From NCBI GenBank assembly GCA_001312405.1, contig BBDR01000001.1:310001-374000 (forward strand): a DNA stretch of 64,000 nucleotides, read 5' to 3'. Positions 39,455-49,538 of the stretch are shown in pieces. The translations under genes and the position numbers were made by a program. This stretch comes from Clostridium sp. NkU-1. GTDB lineage: Bacteria > Bacillota_A > Clostridia > Lachnospirales > Lachnospiraceae. Under the pieces are notes generated by a model. The model was not told the DNA's origin and made no database searches. It saw only the letters and a program-made list of their open reading frames with translations. Numbering within the stretch: the first letter of the stretch is position 1; every line of letters starts with the position of its first letter.

Positions 39455-40827
39455 TCAAGGCCGGTAAAATTTCTCCGCGACCGGGCCAAGATTCATGCTG
39501 TTGGAGCCCTTAAACAGCACGCAGTCCCCTTCCTTTAATTCCTCTTTTAAATAAGACACCAGCAGTTCTGGTTCCATGAATTCCTTAACCAGGATATGAG
39601 GAGCATGTTCCTTCACCGCTCTGGCGATCTCCCCTGCCAGCTCTCCCAAAGTCACTACCTCATATACTGGATGCTCTGTAATGTATTCTCCGATTTCATA
39701 ATGGTATGACCGTGTTTTTTTCTCCCAGCTCCTTCATATCAGCCAATACGGCGATCCTTCGTTCCGCCTTTTTTAATAGAACCCAGGACCTCCAGTCCTG
39801 CTTTCATGGAAACCGGGCTGGCGTTATATGTATCATCGATGATGGTCATACCGGCTGTATGATAGATCTGCTGCCGGTTCTTAAAACCGGTAAATTTCTG
39901 GAGACATTCTGCCGCTTCTTCCATAGGGATGCCGCACTCAGAAGCCACTGCAAGGGACACCATGGCATTTAACACATTATGGCTTCCCATTACTGCCAGC
40001 CGCAAAGAAACTCTCTTCTGTCCAAAGACTGCCGTAAAGGCCGGAAAACCTTCCTCCAAATGAACATCTTCAGCCCTGTAATCACAATTATCTTCTGTTC
40101 CGTAATAAATGGTCTTACAGCCTTCCTTTGCTTTTGTGGTTTTTAAAAGCGGGTCATCCCCATTTAAAAAGAGGATTCCGCCTTCCATTAGCCCATCCTG
40201 GATAGTCAGTTTTTCTCTGTAGATGTTTTCCTGGGATCCAAGCTGCTCGATATGGGTTACTCCGATATTGGTTATCACAGCCATCTGGATTTTTGCGATC
40301 CTGGCGATGACGGTCAGTTCTCCCGGCTCGCTCATTCCCAGTTCAATGACTCCGATTTCATCCTCCGGTGAAATCTCAGATATGGTAATAGGCACTCCTA
40401 CCTGGCTGTTATGGTTTCCAGGAGTTTTATAAACGGAATAACGGGCAGACAGGGCACAGGCAACCATCTCCCTTGTAGTGGTCTTTCCCACGCTTCCCGT
40501 GATTCCCACCAGGGGAAGCTTTAAGCAGTCCCTGTAATAGCTTCCAATGGCTTGAAGAGCCTTTTTTGTATCCTCTACCCGTATCCACGGTTTAAAGTCG
40601 TCCATAGCGTCATGCTCGCTGGTAAGCACCGCCGTTGCTCCATTGTCAAAGGCCTGCCCGATAAAATGGTGGGCATCTTGCCTTTCTCCAATGATGGGGA
40701 CAAACAGGTCATTCCCCTTCATATTTCTGGAGTCAATGCTGATGTGGTCCAGAACCGTATCCTTATTACCGCAAAGAAGCTTACCTCCCGTGGCTGAAAG
40801 TATTTCTTTTACTGTCATATTTACCAT
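39455..40827 (-). CDS. murF: UDP-MurNAc-tripeptide--D-Ala-D-Ala ligase MurF
   Basis: Last cytoplasmic Mur ligase step. Starts MVNMTVKEILSATGGKLLCG at 40827 behind GGAGGAAGC. ATP site GITGSVGKTTTREMVACAL, then TPGNHNSQVGVPITI, IGVIELGMSEPGEL and DDTYNASPVSMKAGLE. Extra bases in T6 39769-39774 (GSIKKAERRIAVLADMKELG restored) and T7 39715-39721 (GEKTRSYHYEIGEYITEHP) break the C-terminal domain, which then ends GSNSMNLGPVAEKFYRP. About 457 residues. Three repeat copies separate it from murE. Confidence 0.93.
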
Positions 40828-40867
40828 TGCTTCCTCCGTTCCATGCACGCTCCCGGCGCACATTCCT

Positions 40868-40920
40868 TTCCTCTTTCCTGCCCACGCTTTCTGGGCATAA
40901 AGGTATGCCCGAAGGGCGTT
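40868..40920 (-). repeat. Family-1 repeat, murE-murF array, copy 3 in transcription order
   Basis: Sense: ACGCCCTTCGGGCATACCTT, TATGCCCAGAAAGCGTGGGC, AGGAAAGAGGAAAGG. Best match to the consensus. Confidence 0.85.
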
Positions 40921-40970
40921 CCTCTTTCCTGCCCGTGTTTTTAGGCATAAAGGTATGCCCGAAGGGCGTT
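40921..40970 (-). repeat. Family-1 repeat, murE-murF array, copy 2
   Basis: Sense: ACGCCCTTCGGGCATACCTT, TATGCCTAAAAACACGGGC, AGGAAAGAGG. Directly abuts copy 3. Confidence 0.85.
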
Positions 40971-41001
40971 CCTCTTTCCTGCCCATGCTTTCTGGCATAC
41001 C
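40971..41001 (-). repeat. Family-1 repeat, murE-murF array, truncated copy 1
   Basis: Only the second hairpin and purine tail remain: TGCCAGAAAGCATGGGCAGG, AAAGAGG. Confidence 0.7.
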
Positions 41002-41013
41002 ATCTACCGCGGA

Positions 41014-41050
41014 AATGCCGAAAGCCGCATATCCCTACGGCTTTCGGCAT
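41014..41050. terminator. Perfect 13-bp hairpin between murE and murF
   Basis: ATGCCGAAAGCCG and CGGCTTTCGGCAT are perfect inverted repeats with an 11-base loop. A T-rich tract follows only on the plus strand, so in the direction of the genes it is more likely a processing, stability or weak termination element. Confidence 0.6.
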
Positions 41051-41074
41051 TTTATTTATCGCTTGGCTTTCCTT

Positions 41075-42550
41075 TTAAGCTTCCTTTGAAAGCTTGGCAT
41101 CCACTGCATTTAAGACCTCTTCCCGGTCTGAGAAATGGTGGCGGACTCCGTTTATCTCCTGGTAATCCTCATGCCCTTTCCCTATAATGGCAATCATGTC
41201 ACCTGGTTCGGCATGAATGATGCTGTAACGGATGGCTTCCCTGCGGTCCGGAATTTCCATGAATTTTCCCCCGGTCTTTTCAAGGCTTCCACGAATGTCC
41301 GCGATGATATCTTCCGTTTTTTTCGTATCTGGAATTATCCGCGGTGATAATCGTAAGATCTGCCAGACGTCCGGCGCTGTCTCCCATGGAAATACGCCGG
41401 TCCTTGGAACGGTTTCCGCCGCAGCCAAAGACGCAGACAAGGCGCTTTGGGTGATAATCTCTTAGCGTTGAGAGCAGGCTTTCCATGCTGACCGCATTGT
41501 GGGCATAATCTACGATTACCGTACATTTTTCAGAAGAATAAACGATTTCCATACGTCCATTCACGTTTAAATGTTCCAGTCCATGACAGATATTCTCTTT
41601 TGGAAGCCCTAAAAAGCTTAAAACGCTGACAGCAGCCAAAGCATTGGCAACGTTAAAGCGTCCCGGAATATTCACCCGGACAGATAGCTCACAAGCCCCT
41701 TTGATGTCAAATTCCAGTCCAACAAATTCCGGCTGGGCGATGTACCTGATGGCCTCTGCTTTAAAATCTGTGTCTTTTTTTCTCCATGGAGAAGGAATAG
41801 AGCTTACAGGAAGCATCCTTTACCACTTCATCCCAATGCTCATCATCCCCATTCATGATTCCCACTTTCGAGCAGCAGAAGATCCGGGATTTGTAAAAAA
41901 AGATATTCTTCAAAATCCCGGTGTTCATCTGGTCCGATATGGTCAGGGGAAATATTGGTAAACAGTCCGTAATCAAAGCAGATCCCATCTACGGTGCATT
42001 TTAAAGGCCTGGGAGGAAACTTCCATTACCAAATACTCGCAGCCGGCTTCCGCCATGCGGCTGAAGGCCTGATGAAGTTCATAGGACTCGGGAGTCGTAT
42101 TCACCGTAGGCGTAACTTCCTGGCCGATAACAATGCCTGTAGTTCCGATCATTCCCACTTTTTGCCGCAGGCTTCCAAAACAGTCTTGATCATGTGGGTG
42201 GTGGTGGTTTTTCCCTTGGTTCCAGTCACGCCAATCGTCACCATCTTTTCCGCCGGATATCCAAATCTGGCGGCTGATAAAAGAGCCAGCGCTTCTCTTG
42301 CATTATGTACGAGAATGGCGGTTACGCCATCCGGGATATCCATCCTTCGTTCTACTACAAGGATTTCCACCCCAGCGTCCACCACCTCTGGTATGAATTC
42401 ATGGGAGTCGGTTCTCGTGCCTTTCATGCAGACAAATACAACACCCTTTCGTGCCTTTCTGGAGTCATAAATGACATCCTCGGCCTCAAGGTCCAGGCTA
42501 CCCTGCAGCACCTCATATTTTAAGTCTTTTAGCCATTCTTTAAACTTCAT
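41075..42550 (-). CDS. murE: UDP-MurNAc-L-Ala-D-Glu--amino acid ligase MurE (five frame breaks)
   Basis: Adds the third stem-peptide residue. ATP site [15 protein letters not shown], then [41 protein letters not shown] and [12 protein letters not shown]. The specificity loop reads [14 protein letters not shown] (DNSR where DAP enzymes usually have DNPR). Breaks: missing bases near 42165 ([18 protein letters not shown] restored) and 41992 ([20 protein letters not shown]); extra bases in A7 41895-41901, T7 41775-41781 and T7 41317-41323. About 490 residues. 12 bp after fhs. Confidence 0.93.
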
Positions 42551-42562
42551 AAAACCTCCAAA

Positions 42563-44229
42563 TCAGAATAATCCGGTGATTACTCCATCTTCATTTACGT
42601 CAATATTATCTGCGGCAGGCTTCTTCGGAAGACCTGGCATGGTCATGATGGCTCCGGTCAGAATGACCACAAATCCTGCTCCAGCGGATACATAAGCATC
42701 CCGCACATTAATGTCAAAGCCTTCCGGCTTTCCAAGCTTTGTCTGATCATCGGATAAGGAATACTGTGTCTTTGCCATGCACACAGGAAGGCTGCCAAAG
42801 CCCATTTCTTCAAATTTTCTTATGGCTTTTAATGCTGCCGGAGCATAGGTCACCCCATCTGCGCCGTAGATTTCCCTTGCAATTGCAGCGATCTTATCTT
42901 CAAGCCCCATGTCATCGGGATAAAGAGGGGCAAAATTGCTTTCTTTATTTTCCAGGGTATAAAGCACTTTTTCTGCCAGCTCGATGCCACCCTCTCCTCC
43001 TTTTTCCCAAACCTGGGATAAGGCAAATTCACATCCTCTTTCCTCACAAAACTTTTTAACAAACTGGTGTTCAGCCTCTGTGTCTGTGATAAAGGAATTC
43101 AGGGTAACAATTACCGGAACGCCGTATTTCATCATATTTTCAATGTGCTTTTCCAGATTGACAATACCTTTTCAAGGGCAGCCAGGTTTTCATCCTTTAA
43201 CTGGTCCTTTGGCACTCCGCCGTTGTATTTGAGGGCTCTCACCGTAGCTACCAATACAATGGCGTCAGGCTTTAATCCGGCTTTTCTGCATTTGATGTCA
43301 AGGAATTTTTCCGCGCCTAAATCCGCGCCAAATCCTGCCTCTGTCACAACAACATCAGCTAGCTTTAATGCCGTTTTGGTCGCGCGTACGCTGTTGCAGC
43401 CATGGGCGATGTTTGCAAAAGGACCTCCGTGAACAATGGCGCCGGTGTGTTCCAGGGTCTGTATCAGATTGGGCTTTAAGGCATCCTTTAGCAAAGCCGC
43501 CATAGCGCCTACTGCATTTAACTGGGAGCCGTCACAGGCTCTCCAGCATAATTATATGCCACAATGACCCTTCCCAGCCGTTCTTTTAAATCTTCCATAT
43601 CATTTGCAAGGCAAAGGATTGCCATGATTTCCGATGCCACCGTGATCACAAAGTGATCCTCTCTCACAAAGCCTTCTGCTTTGGATCCAAGACCAACCAC
43701 AATATTTCTAAGGGCGCGGTCATTCATATCCAGACAGCGCTTCCAGAGAATCTGGCGGGTGTCGATTCCAAGGGCATTGCCCTGGTGGATATGATTGTCT
43801 AACAAAGCTGCAAGCAGGTTATTGGCTGAGGTTATAGCATGAAAATCACCGGTAAAATGAAGATTTAAGTCTTCCATGGGCACTACCTGCATATCCGCCG
43901 CCTGCCGCGCCGCCCTTAATGCCAAAGCATGGTCCAAGGGAGGGTTCCCTGAGGGCGATAATCGCCTTTTTACCCATTTTCCCCAATGCCTGGCCAAGAC
44001 CTACGGTAGTGGTGGTCTTTCCTTCCCCTGCGGGGGTGGGATTGATTGCCGTTACAAGAACCAGTCGGCCATCCGGACGGTCCTTTACCCGCTCCCACAG
44101 TTCATCAGTCAGTTTTGCCTTATACTTTCCGTAAAGCTCCAGCTCATCCTCACAGATCTCATAGGAAGCAGCCACATCTTTGATAGGAAGCATTTTTGCC
44201 TCTTGCGCGATTTCGATATCTGTTTTCAT
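42563..44229 (-). CDS. fhs: Formate--tetrahydrofolate ligase
   Basis: ATP-dependent synthesis of 10-formyl-THF, also a step of the acetogenic pathway. About 556 residues, starting [23 protein letters not shown] loop [19 protein letters not shown], then [40 protein letters not shown] and [14 protein letters not shown]. Three missing bases split it: near 43890 ([20 protein letters not shown] restored), 43524 ([18 protein letters not shown]) and 43172 ([20 protein letters not shown]). Only deletions occur here, none in long A/T runs. Between ftsK and murE. Confidence 0.95.
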
Positions 44230-44269
44230 TTTCCACTCCTCCTTCTATGTAAATAACACGGTTCTATGA

Positions 44270-46947
44270 TTAACAACCCTGGGAAAGCATTTCATCGAAT
44301 TCTTCCAGGCTCATCAGTACCTTACGAGGTTTGGTGCCTTCCTCTTCTCCTACCACACCGGCTTCTGCAAGCTGGTCCATGATCCGGGCAGCCCGGTTAA
44401 AGCCTATTTTAAACATTCTCTGCAGCATTCCGATGGACGCTTTGTCCTTTTCAATGATAAACTTCCCGGCCTGGACGAAATACTCATCCCGGTCATTTCC
44501 TCCGCCTTTATCTCTCCGACTGCAGGCGCGGAAGCATCATGCTTTCCACTTCCGGATTATAATCTGCGGTAAGCCCCTGCTCCGTTAAGAATTCCACAAC
44601 CTTGGAGACTTCGGAATCCGATACAAATGCACCCTGAACACGCAGTGGTTTTGGGTATCCTGCCGGATAAAACAGCATATCACCTTTTCCAAGAAGCTTT
44701 TCCGCACCATTCATATCAATAATGGTCCTGGAATCCACTCCGGAAGAAACCGCAAAGGCTACCCTGGAGGGAACATTGGCCTTGATAAGACCTGTTATGA
44801 CGTTGACTGACGGACGCTGGGTGGCGATGACAAGATGAATGCCCGCAGCTCTGGCAAGCTGGGCCAGACGGCAGATGGAATCTTCCACTTCTCCAGGCGC
44901 TACCATCATAAGATCCGCAAGCTCGTCGATAATGATGACGATCTGAGGCATCTTTTTGGGCTTATCCTCATCCTCAATGTCTTTTATGCTGTCTACCTTT
45001 TGGTTATACCCCTTGATTTCCCTGACATTATACTGGGCGAACTTATTATAACGGTCCGTCATCTCCGCCACCGCCCAGTTAAGGGCTCCAGAGGCCTTTT
45101 TCGGGTCAGTGACCACAGGAAGCAGCAAATGGGGAATCCCATTATAAACACTTAATTCCACCACCTTGGGGTCCACCATGATCAGTTTCACATCCTCAGG
45201 ATCCGCTTTAAAGATAATGCTCATGATCAAGGTGTTGATACAGACGGATTTACCGGAACCTGTAGCTCCGGCGATTAATAGATGGGGCATCTTTGCAATG
45301 TCAGTGACAACCACCTGTCCGCCGATATCCTTACCAACTGCAAAAGCGATTTTTGAGGAATGCTTCTGAAAGCCATCCGCCTCCAGAATATCCCGCAGGT
45401 ATACCATTTGGTTTTCTTTATTGGGTACCTCGATGCCCACCGCCGATTTTCCTGGTATGGGCGCTTCAATTCGGATATCAGCGGCCGCCAGGCTCAATTT
45501 GATGTCATCTGCCAGGCCTACAATCTTACTGACCTTTACCCCCTGCTCCGGATGAAGCTCATACCTGGTTACGGAAGGTCCGCAGCTTATATTGGTGACC
45601 GTAACCCCGACACCGAAATTCTGAAGAGTCCGCTGGAGCTTAATGGCAGTTTCCTTGTATTCCCGGTCGGAAAAGACCCCTGATTTTCCTTTTTTTAAGC
45701 AGAGAAAGAGGCGGATACTTATATTCCTTTTTCACGGTCTCCTGCTTTTGCCTGATTTCCTGGGTAACACTTAAACCATCTTCCTTTGCCGCTTCTTCCC
45801 GCTTCTTTTCTAGTTTTTTCTGAAGAGCTTCTGTGTCTGTCTCTATCACTTTGCCGGAAGCGGTGACCACCTGTTTTGGCTCTTCTGGAATGGAAAAGGT
45901 ATCATGTCCTTCCTCTGGATAGAACTCCTCTTCCACCACATCCATTTCCTTTAAGGTTTTGATTTCTTTCTTCATATATATAGAAGATTCTTCCAATGCC
46001 TCTGTAAGCGGAGCTGCTTCCACGTCGGGATCAAAGGGAACAATATCCTCTTCATTTTCCAGGACAGGAGAAAAGCTGCCACGGAAAACATCAGCAGGAT
46101 TGGGTTCATTTACTTCCGCAGAGGTTACGGCAGACAGCCGGTCTGCCTGGGCCATAATATCATCGGCAAGGATGTCAGGAACTTCCTCAGCCAGATCTTC
46201 CCCATAGCTTTCCTCCTTGGCTGCCTCCAGCTTCGTGGCTTCCAGATTGACGCCCCGGAGCTTTTTCTCTTCCCAAAGCTTTTTACGGGCTTCCTGGCGT
46301 ATCGCATGGATTTCCATGTGCATGTCCACATTATCCCTGGCATGACGGTATGCCTTTCCGCCTCCCTTTTTCACAATATCTACAAAAGATTTTTCCGTAA
46401 TGCAGACTGCAGATATGATAAGAAGGACTCCGATCACCAGATAGGCTCCCACAACACCGATAATAGAGGTAAGCCCTCCGGCCAAAAGGCCGCCTATAAT
46501 GCCGCCGCCTCTTCCGCTTACGGAAGCCTCAAAATAAATATCTGCAAGCCCCATTCCCTCGCCGCTCTTTGTTCCAAAAAGAAGCTGTAAAAATCCACAC
46601 AAAGAAACCAGCGCCAGTATAAAAGACGCCAGTTTAAAAGCAGCCCTGGGATTTCCCTGGTTGGAGATGTAAAACGCTGTTCCTGCAAACAGCAGCACAG
46701 GCGCAACATATCCCACACTTCCAAATATGCCAAGCTGTACGCTGCGCAGAAAATCTCCAACCATTCCACATAAATGAAAGTTGCTGAAAAACAGTATGGC
46801 CGCGGCCAAAAATGACATAATGATCACGACCTCTGAATGGATAAATTCTGGTTCCGGCAAAACCACATTTTTTTTGGCGGCTGTATTTCTTGTTCTCCCG
46901 TTTTTTCCTTTTTTTGCTGTTGTACGTTTCTTTGTTGTCTCAGGCAC
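44270..46947 (-). CDS. ftsK: DNA translocase FtsK/SpoIIIE (three frame breaks)
   Basis: Pumps chromosomal DNA at the division or sporulation septum. About 890 residues: a lysine-rich start, four membrane segments within about 40-190, a long acidic linker, the motor ([35 protein letters not shown]) and a C-terminal gamma winged helix ([39 protein letters not shown]). Extra base in T7 45690-45696 ([19 protein letters not shown] restored) and two missing bases near 44533 and 44508 ([20 protein letters not shown]). The C-terminal domain is out of frame as read. Confidence 0.93.
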
Positions 46948-47008
46948 AATACTTCCCCCTTCTATCCGTTGGTAACAGTATACAAAAAAATCGGGAGAAT
47001 TGCAACGT

Positions 47009-47800
47009 TTAACGGGAAGCAGTTTCCATCAGTTCATATAATTTTTTTTAAAGCATCCTTGATTCCGCCCACTTCGTTAATCAGGCCTTCTTTTACCGTT
47101 TCCTCGCCGACCAGCACGGTTCCTAAGTCTCTGGTGAGCATTTCCGTATTCAGCATAAGGCGTTTTAACTGGTCGTAGGCAATCTTTGCATGGCTGGAAA
47201 CAAAGCTTAAGATCCTGTCCTGTATCATTTCAAAATATTCATAGGTCTGGGAAGCGCCGATTACCATTCCCGTCATTCTTACGGATGAACCATCATGGTT
47301 CCAGTGGGTACGATAAAGGAGTAATCCGTACAAACTGCTAAGGGAACTCCAATGGAATGGCTTCCTCCAAGAACCAGGGATACGGTAGGGATGCTTAAGG
47401 AAGCGATCATCTCCGCTATGGCAAGGCCTGCATCCACATCACCGCCGGAGGTATTTAATAGAACCAAAAGCCCTTCCACAGAATCATCATCTTCAATTTC
47501 GGCAAGCTTCGGGAGAATATGGTCATATTTTGTAGCCTTGCTGTTGCCGGATAAATTCTCATGGCCTTCCACCTCCCCAATAATGGAGATCAGATGGATC
47601 TTCCGCTTGCCTGCATTATCATCCAGGGTCATCTGGCCATATTCTTCTAGCCTTTCATCCTCTTTCTGTTCAATATCTTTTTCCGTTTTCTTTTCATCAA
47701 GGTTTTCCTTGCGCGTATTGTCAGATGGCCTATTCTCGTTATTCTGTCTTTCCTCTGTTTCTTCGTTATTCTGGTCATTTCTATACTGATACTCTCTCAC
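47009..47800 (-). CDS. ClpP-family serine protease (TepA-like)
   Basis: About 263 residues from a GTG at 47800, correctly spaced from AGGAGG. An acidic, Gln/Asn-rich N-terminus (about 65 residues) precedes a ClpP/crotonase fold: LLNTSGGDVDAGLAIAEMI, the nucleophile in GGSHSIGVPLAV and the His in TGTMMVHP. This matches the translocation-enhancing TepA group next to ftsK. A missing C near 47283 (MMVHPVRMTGMVIGASQTYE restored) and an extra base in T8 47042-47049 (DALKKLYELMETASR) break it. Exact substrate unknown. Confidence 0.85.
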
Positions 47801-47833
47801 CTTAAAAACCTCCTGTTTTACTGTAAATTTGAT

Positions 47834-47908
47834 GGATTCCTCTTTATCCACGCTTTCCTGGCAGCGTCCGCCCCATTTTTCGGGGCGTAATGGCACATTT
47901 GCAGGGTA
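47834..47908 (-). repeat. Family-1 repeat, degenerate long variant, upstream of the TepA-like gene
   Basis: Sense: ACCCTGCAAATGTGCCATTA, CGCCCCGAAAAATGGGGCGG, ACGCTGCCAGGAAAGCGTGG, ATAAAGAGGAA. The gene has its own AGGAGG further on. Confidence 0.6.
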
Positions 47909-48029
47909 TTTCCATATGATGTGGAGAAAACCATAAAAATATGCTTGAAAAACTTAAAACAGGATTTTCTGCCCTCCTGGTAAAAACCAGTCTTCATCCT
48001 GACACAATAACAATATTTTAGTTGTGATT

Positions 48030-48069
48030 ATAACAAGTTATTGACTTTGATACTTTTCCATGTTAAACT
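48030..48069 (+). promoter_or_regulatory. Promoter and putative operator of gltA-acn
   Basis: TTGACT (48041-48046), 17-base spacer, TAAACT (48064-48069). An inverted repeat ATAAC-AA-GTTAT (48030-48041) touches the -35. B. subtilis citrate-synthase and aconitase genes are repressed by CcpC at ATAA/TTAT dyads, so a similar control is possible. The region 47913-48029 holds nothing else I can name. Confidence 0.6.
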
Positions 48070-48109
48070 ACCCAACAACATAAATCAAGTCACGTTTTTG
48101 CCAATGGAG

Positions 48110-48144
48110 GCAGCGCCGGAGAAATCCTTTTGCGCTGCTTTTCT
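48110..48144 (+). promoter_or_regulatory. Leader hairpin with T-rich tail upstream of gltA
   Basis: GCAGCGC and GCGCTGC pair across 15 bases and are followed by TTTTCT within the transcribed leader, about 60 bases before the gltA start. It could be an attenuator; no riboswitch class is recognised. Confidence 0.4.
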
Positions 48145-48202
48145 ATAAACAGGTACCCGCCTTTATGGCTGTGGCTTAATAAAAAAAAGGAGAGATCGTT
48201 CC

Positions 48203-49535
48203 ATGAACAACTTTTTTTATCGCTCAGACCTTTGGCAAATCCTCTAATTTTACGGATATTCCAAACAATTTATTTAAGGAGCACAATGTAAAAAAAGGGC
48301 TCCGCAACGAAGACGGCACCGGAGTCCGGGTGGGCCTGACCCGCGTATCTGATGTAGTCGGCTATGAAATCCAAGACGGAAAAAAAGGTCAACGTTCCTG
48401 GCAAGCTCTATTACCGTGGAATCGAGATCGGGGACCTGGTAGGCGGAAAGAACAATGAACGCTATGGCTTTGAAGAGACTTCGTTTTTACTCCTTTTTGG
48501 CTATCTTCCCTCCAGGAAAGAATTAAGGGAATTCACATCCACTCTTAGCCAGAACTACCTTCTCCCTGATGAGTTCCTGGAAAAAAATATGCTCCGCACC
48601 CCTTCCCGTAATTTGATGAACAGCCTTCAGCAAAGCATCCTGGCTCTTTACGATTATGATGAGGAACCGGATAATGTGGACCCTTATGAGACACTTTTAA
48701 AGGGAATCAACATCCTGGCAAAGCTTCCTTCTCTTTCCGTCTATGCATACCAGAGCAAGGTCCATTACTATGACAGGGGCAGCCTGATCATACATTATCC
48801 AAAGCCGGAATATTCCATGGCGGAAAACGTTCTATACATGCTGCGAAAAGACGGGATTTTTACCGCGCAGGAGGCTGATCTTTTAGATGTGATGCTGATG
48901 ATCCATGCAGACCATGGCGGCGGAAATAATTCCACCTTTACCAATGTAGTCATATCTTCCACAGGAACCGATATTTATTCGGCCATCTCCGCTTCGATCG
49001 GCTCCTTAAAGGGACCAAAGCACGGCGGCGCCAATATATGCTGCAGTGAAATGATCAAGGCCATTGAAAAGGAAATCGGGCTAAAGGCAACGGAAGCCAG
49101 ATGAAGGCAGTGATCCAGAAGATCCTTTCAAAGGATTTCTATGATAATACCGGCCTTGTATACGGACTTGGCCACGCAGTTTATACGGTTTCCGATCCCA
49201 GGGCGGATCTGTTAAAGGTCTGCTGCGAAAAGCTTGCCAAACAGAAAAACAGGGAAGATGAATATGAATTCCTTACAAAGTTTGAAAAGGTTGCCAAGGC
49301 TTGTCTGGCAGTCAACGGAAAACCACTGTCAAACAATGTAGACTTCTATAGTGGTTTCGCTTATAATATGTTACAGATACCGGAAGATATGTATACGCCT
49401 CTGTTTGTCTGCTCACGTATGGCAGGCTGGCTGGCGCACAATATCGAAAACAAGCTGTACGATGGAAGAATCATGCGTCCGGCGACAAAATACGTAGGGG
49501 AAACTGTTTCCTACAAAAAAAGAGAGGAAAGATAG
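48203..49535 (+). CDS. gltA: Citrate synthase (three frame breaks)
   Basis: Condenses acetyl-CoA and oxaloacetate. About 445 residues from MNNFFIAQTFGKSSNFTDIP at 48203, behind AGGAGAG. Core motifs: VPGKLYYRGIEIGDLV, DVMLMIHADHGGGNNSTFT, GSLKGPKHGGAN, LVYGLGHAVYTVSDPRADLL and FYSGFAYNML. The catalytic His residues are in HADHGGG and GHAVY. Extra bases in T7 48212-48218 and A7 48380-48386, and a missing G near 49089 (IGLKGNGSQMKAVIQKILSK restored), split it. 3 bp before acn; the pair likely feeds glutamate synthesis in an anaerobe with a partial TCA cycle. Confidence 0.92.
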
Positions 49536-49538
49536 CAT

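Noticed and set aside
11751..41001. CRISPR array from the repeated blocks
   Set aside because: Tandem copies abut without unique spacers of constant size, copies are scattered singly across the window, and no cas gene is present.
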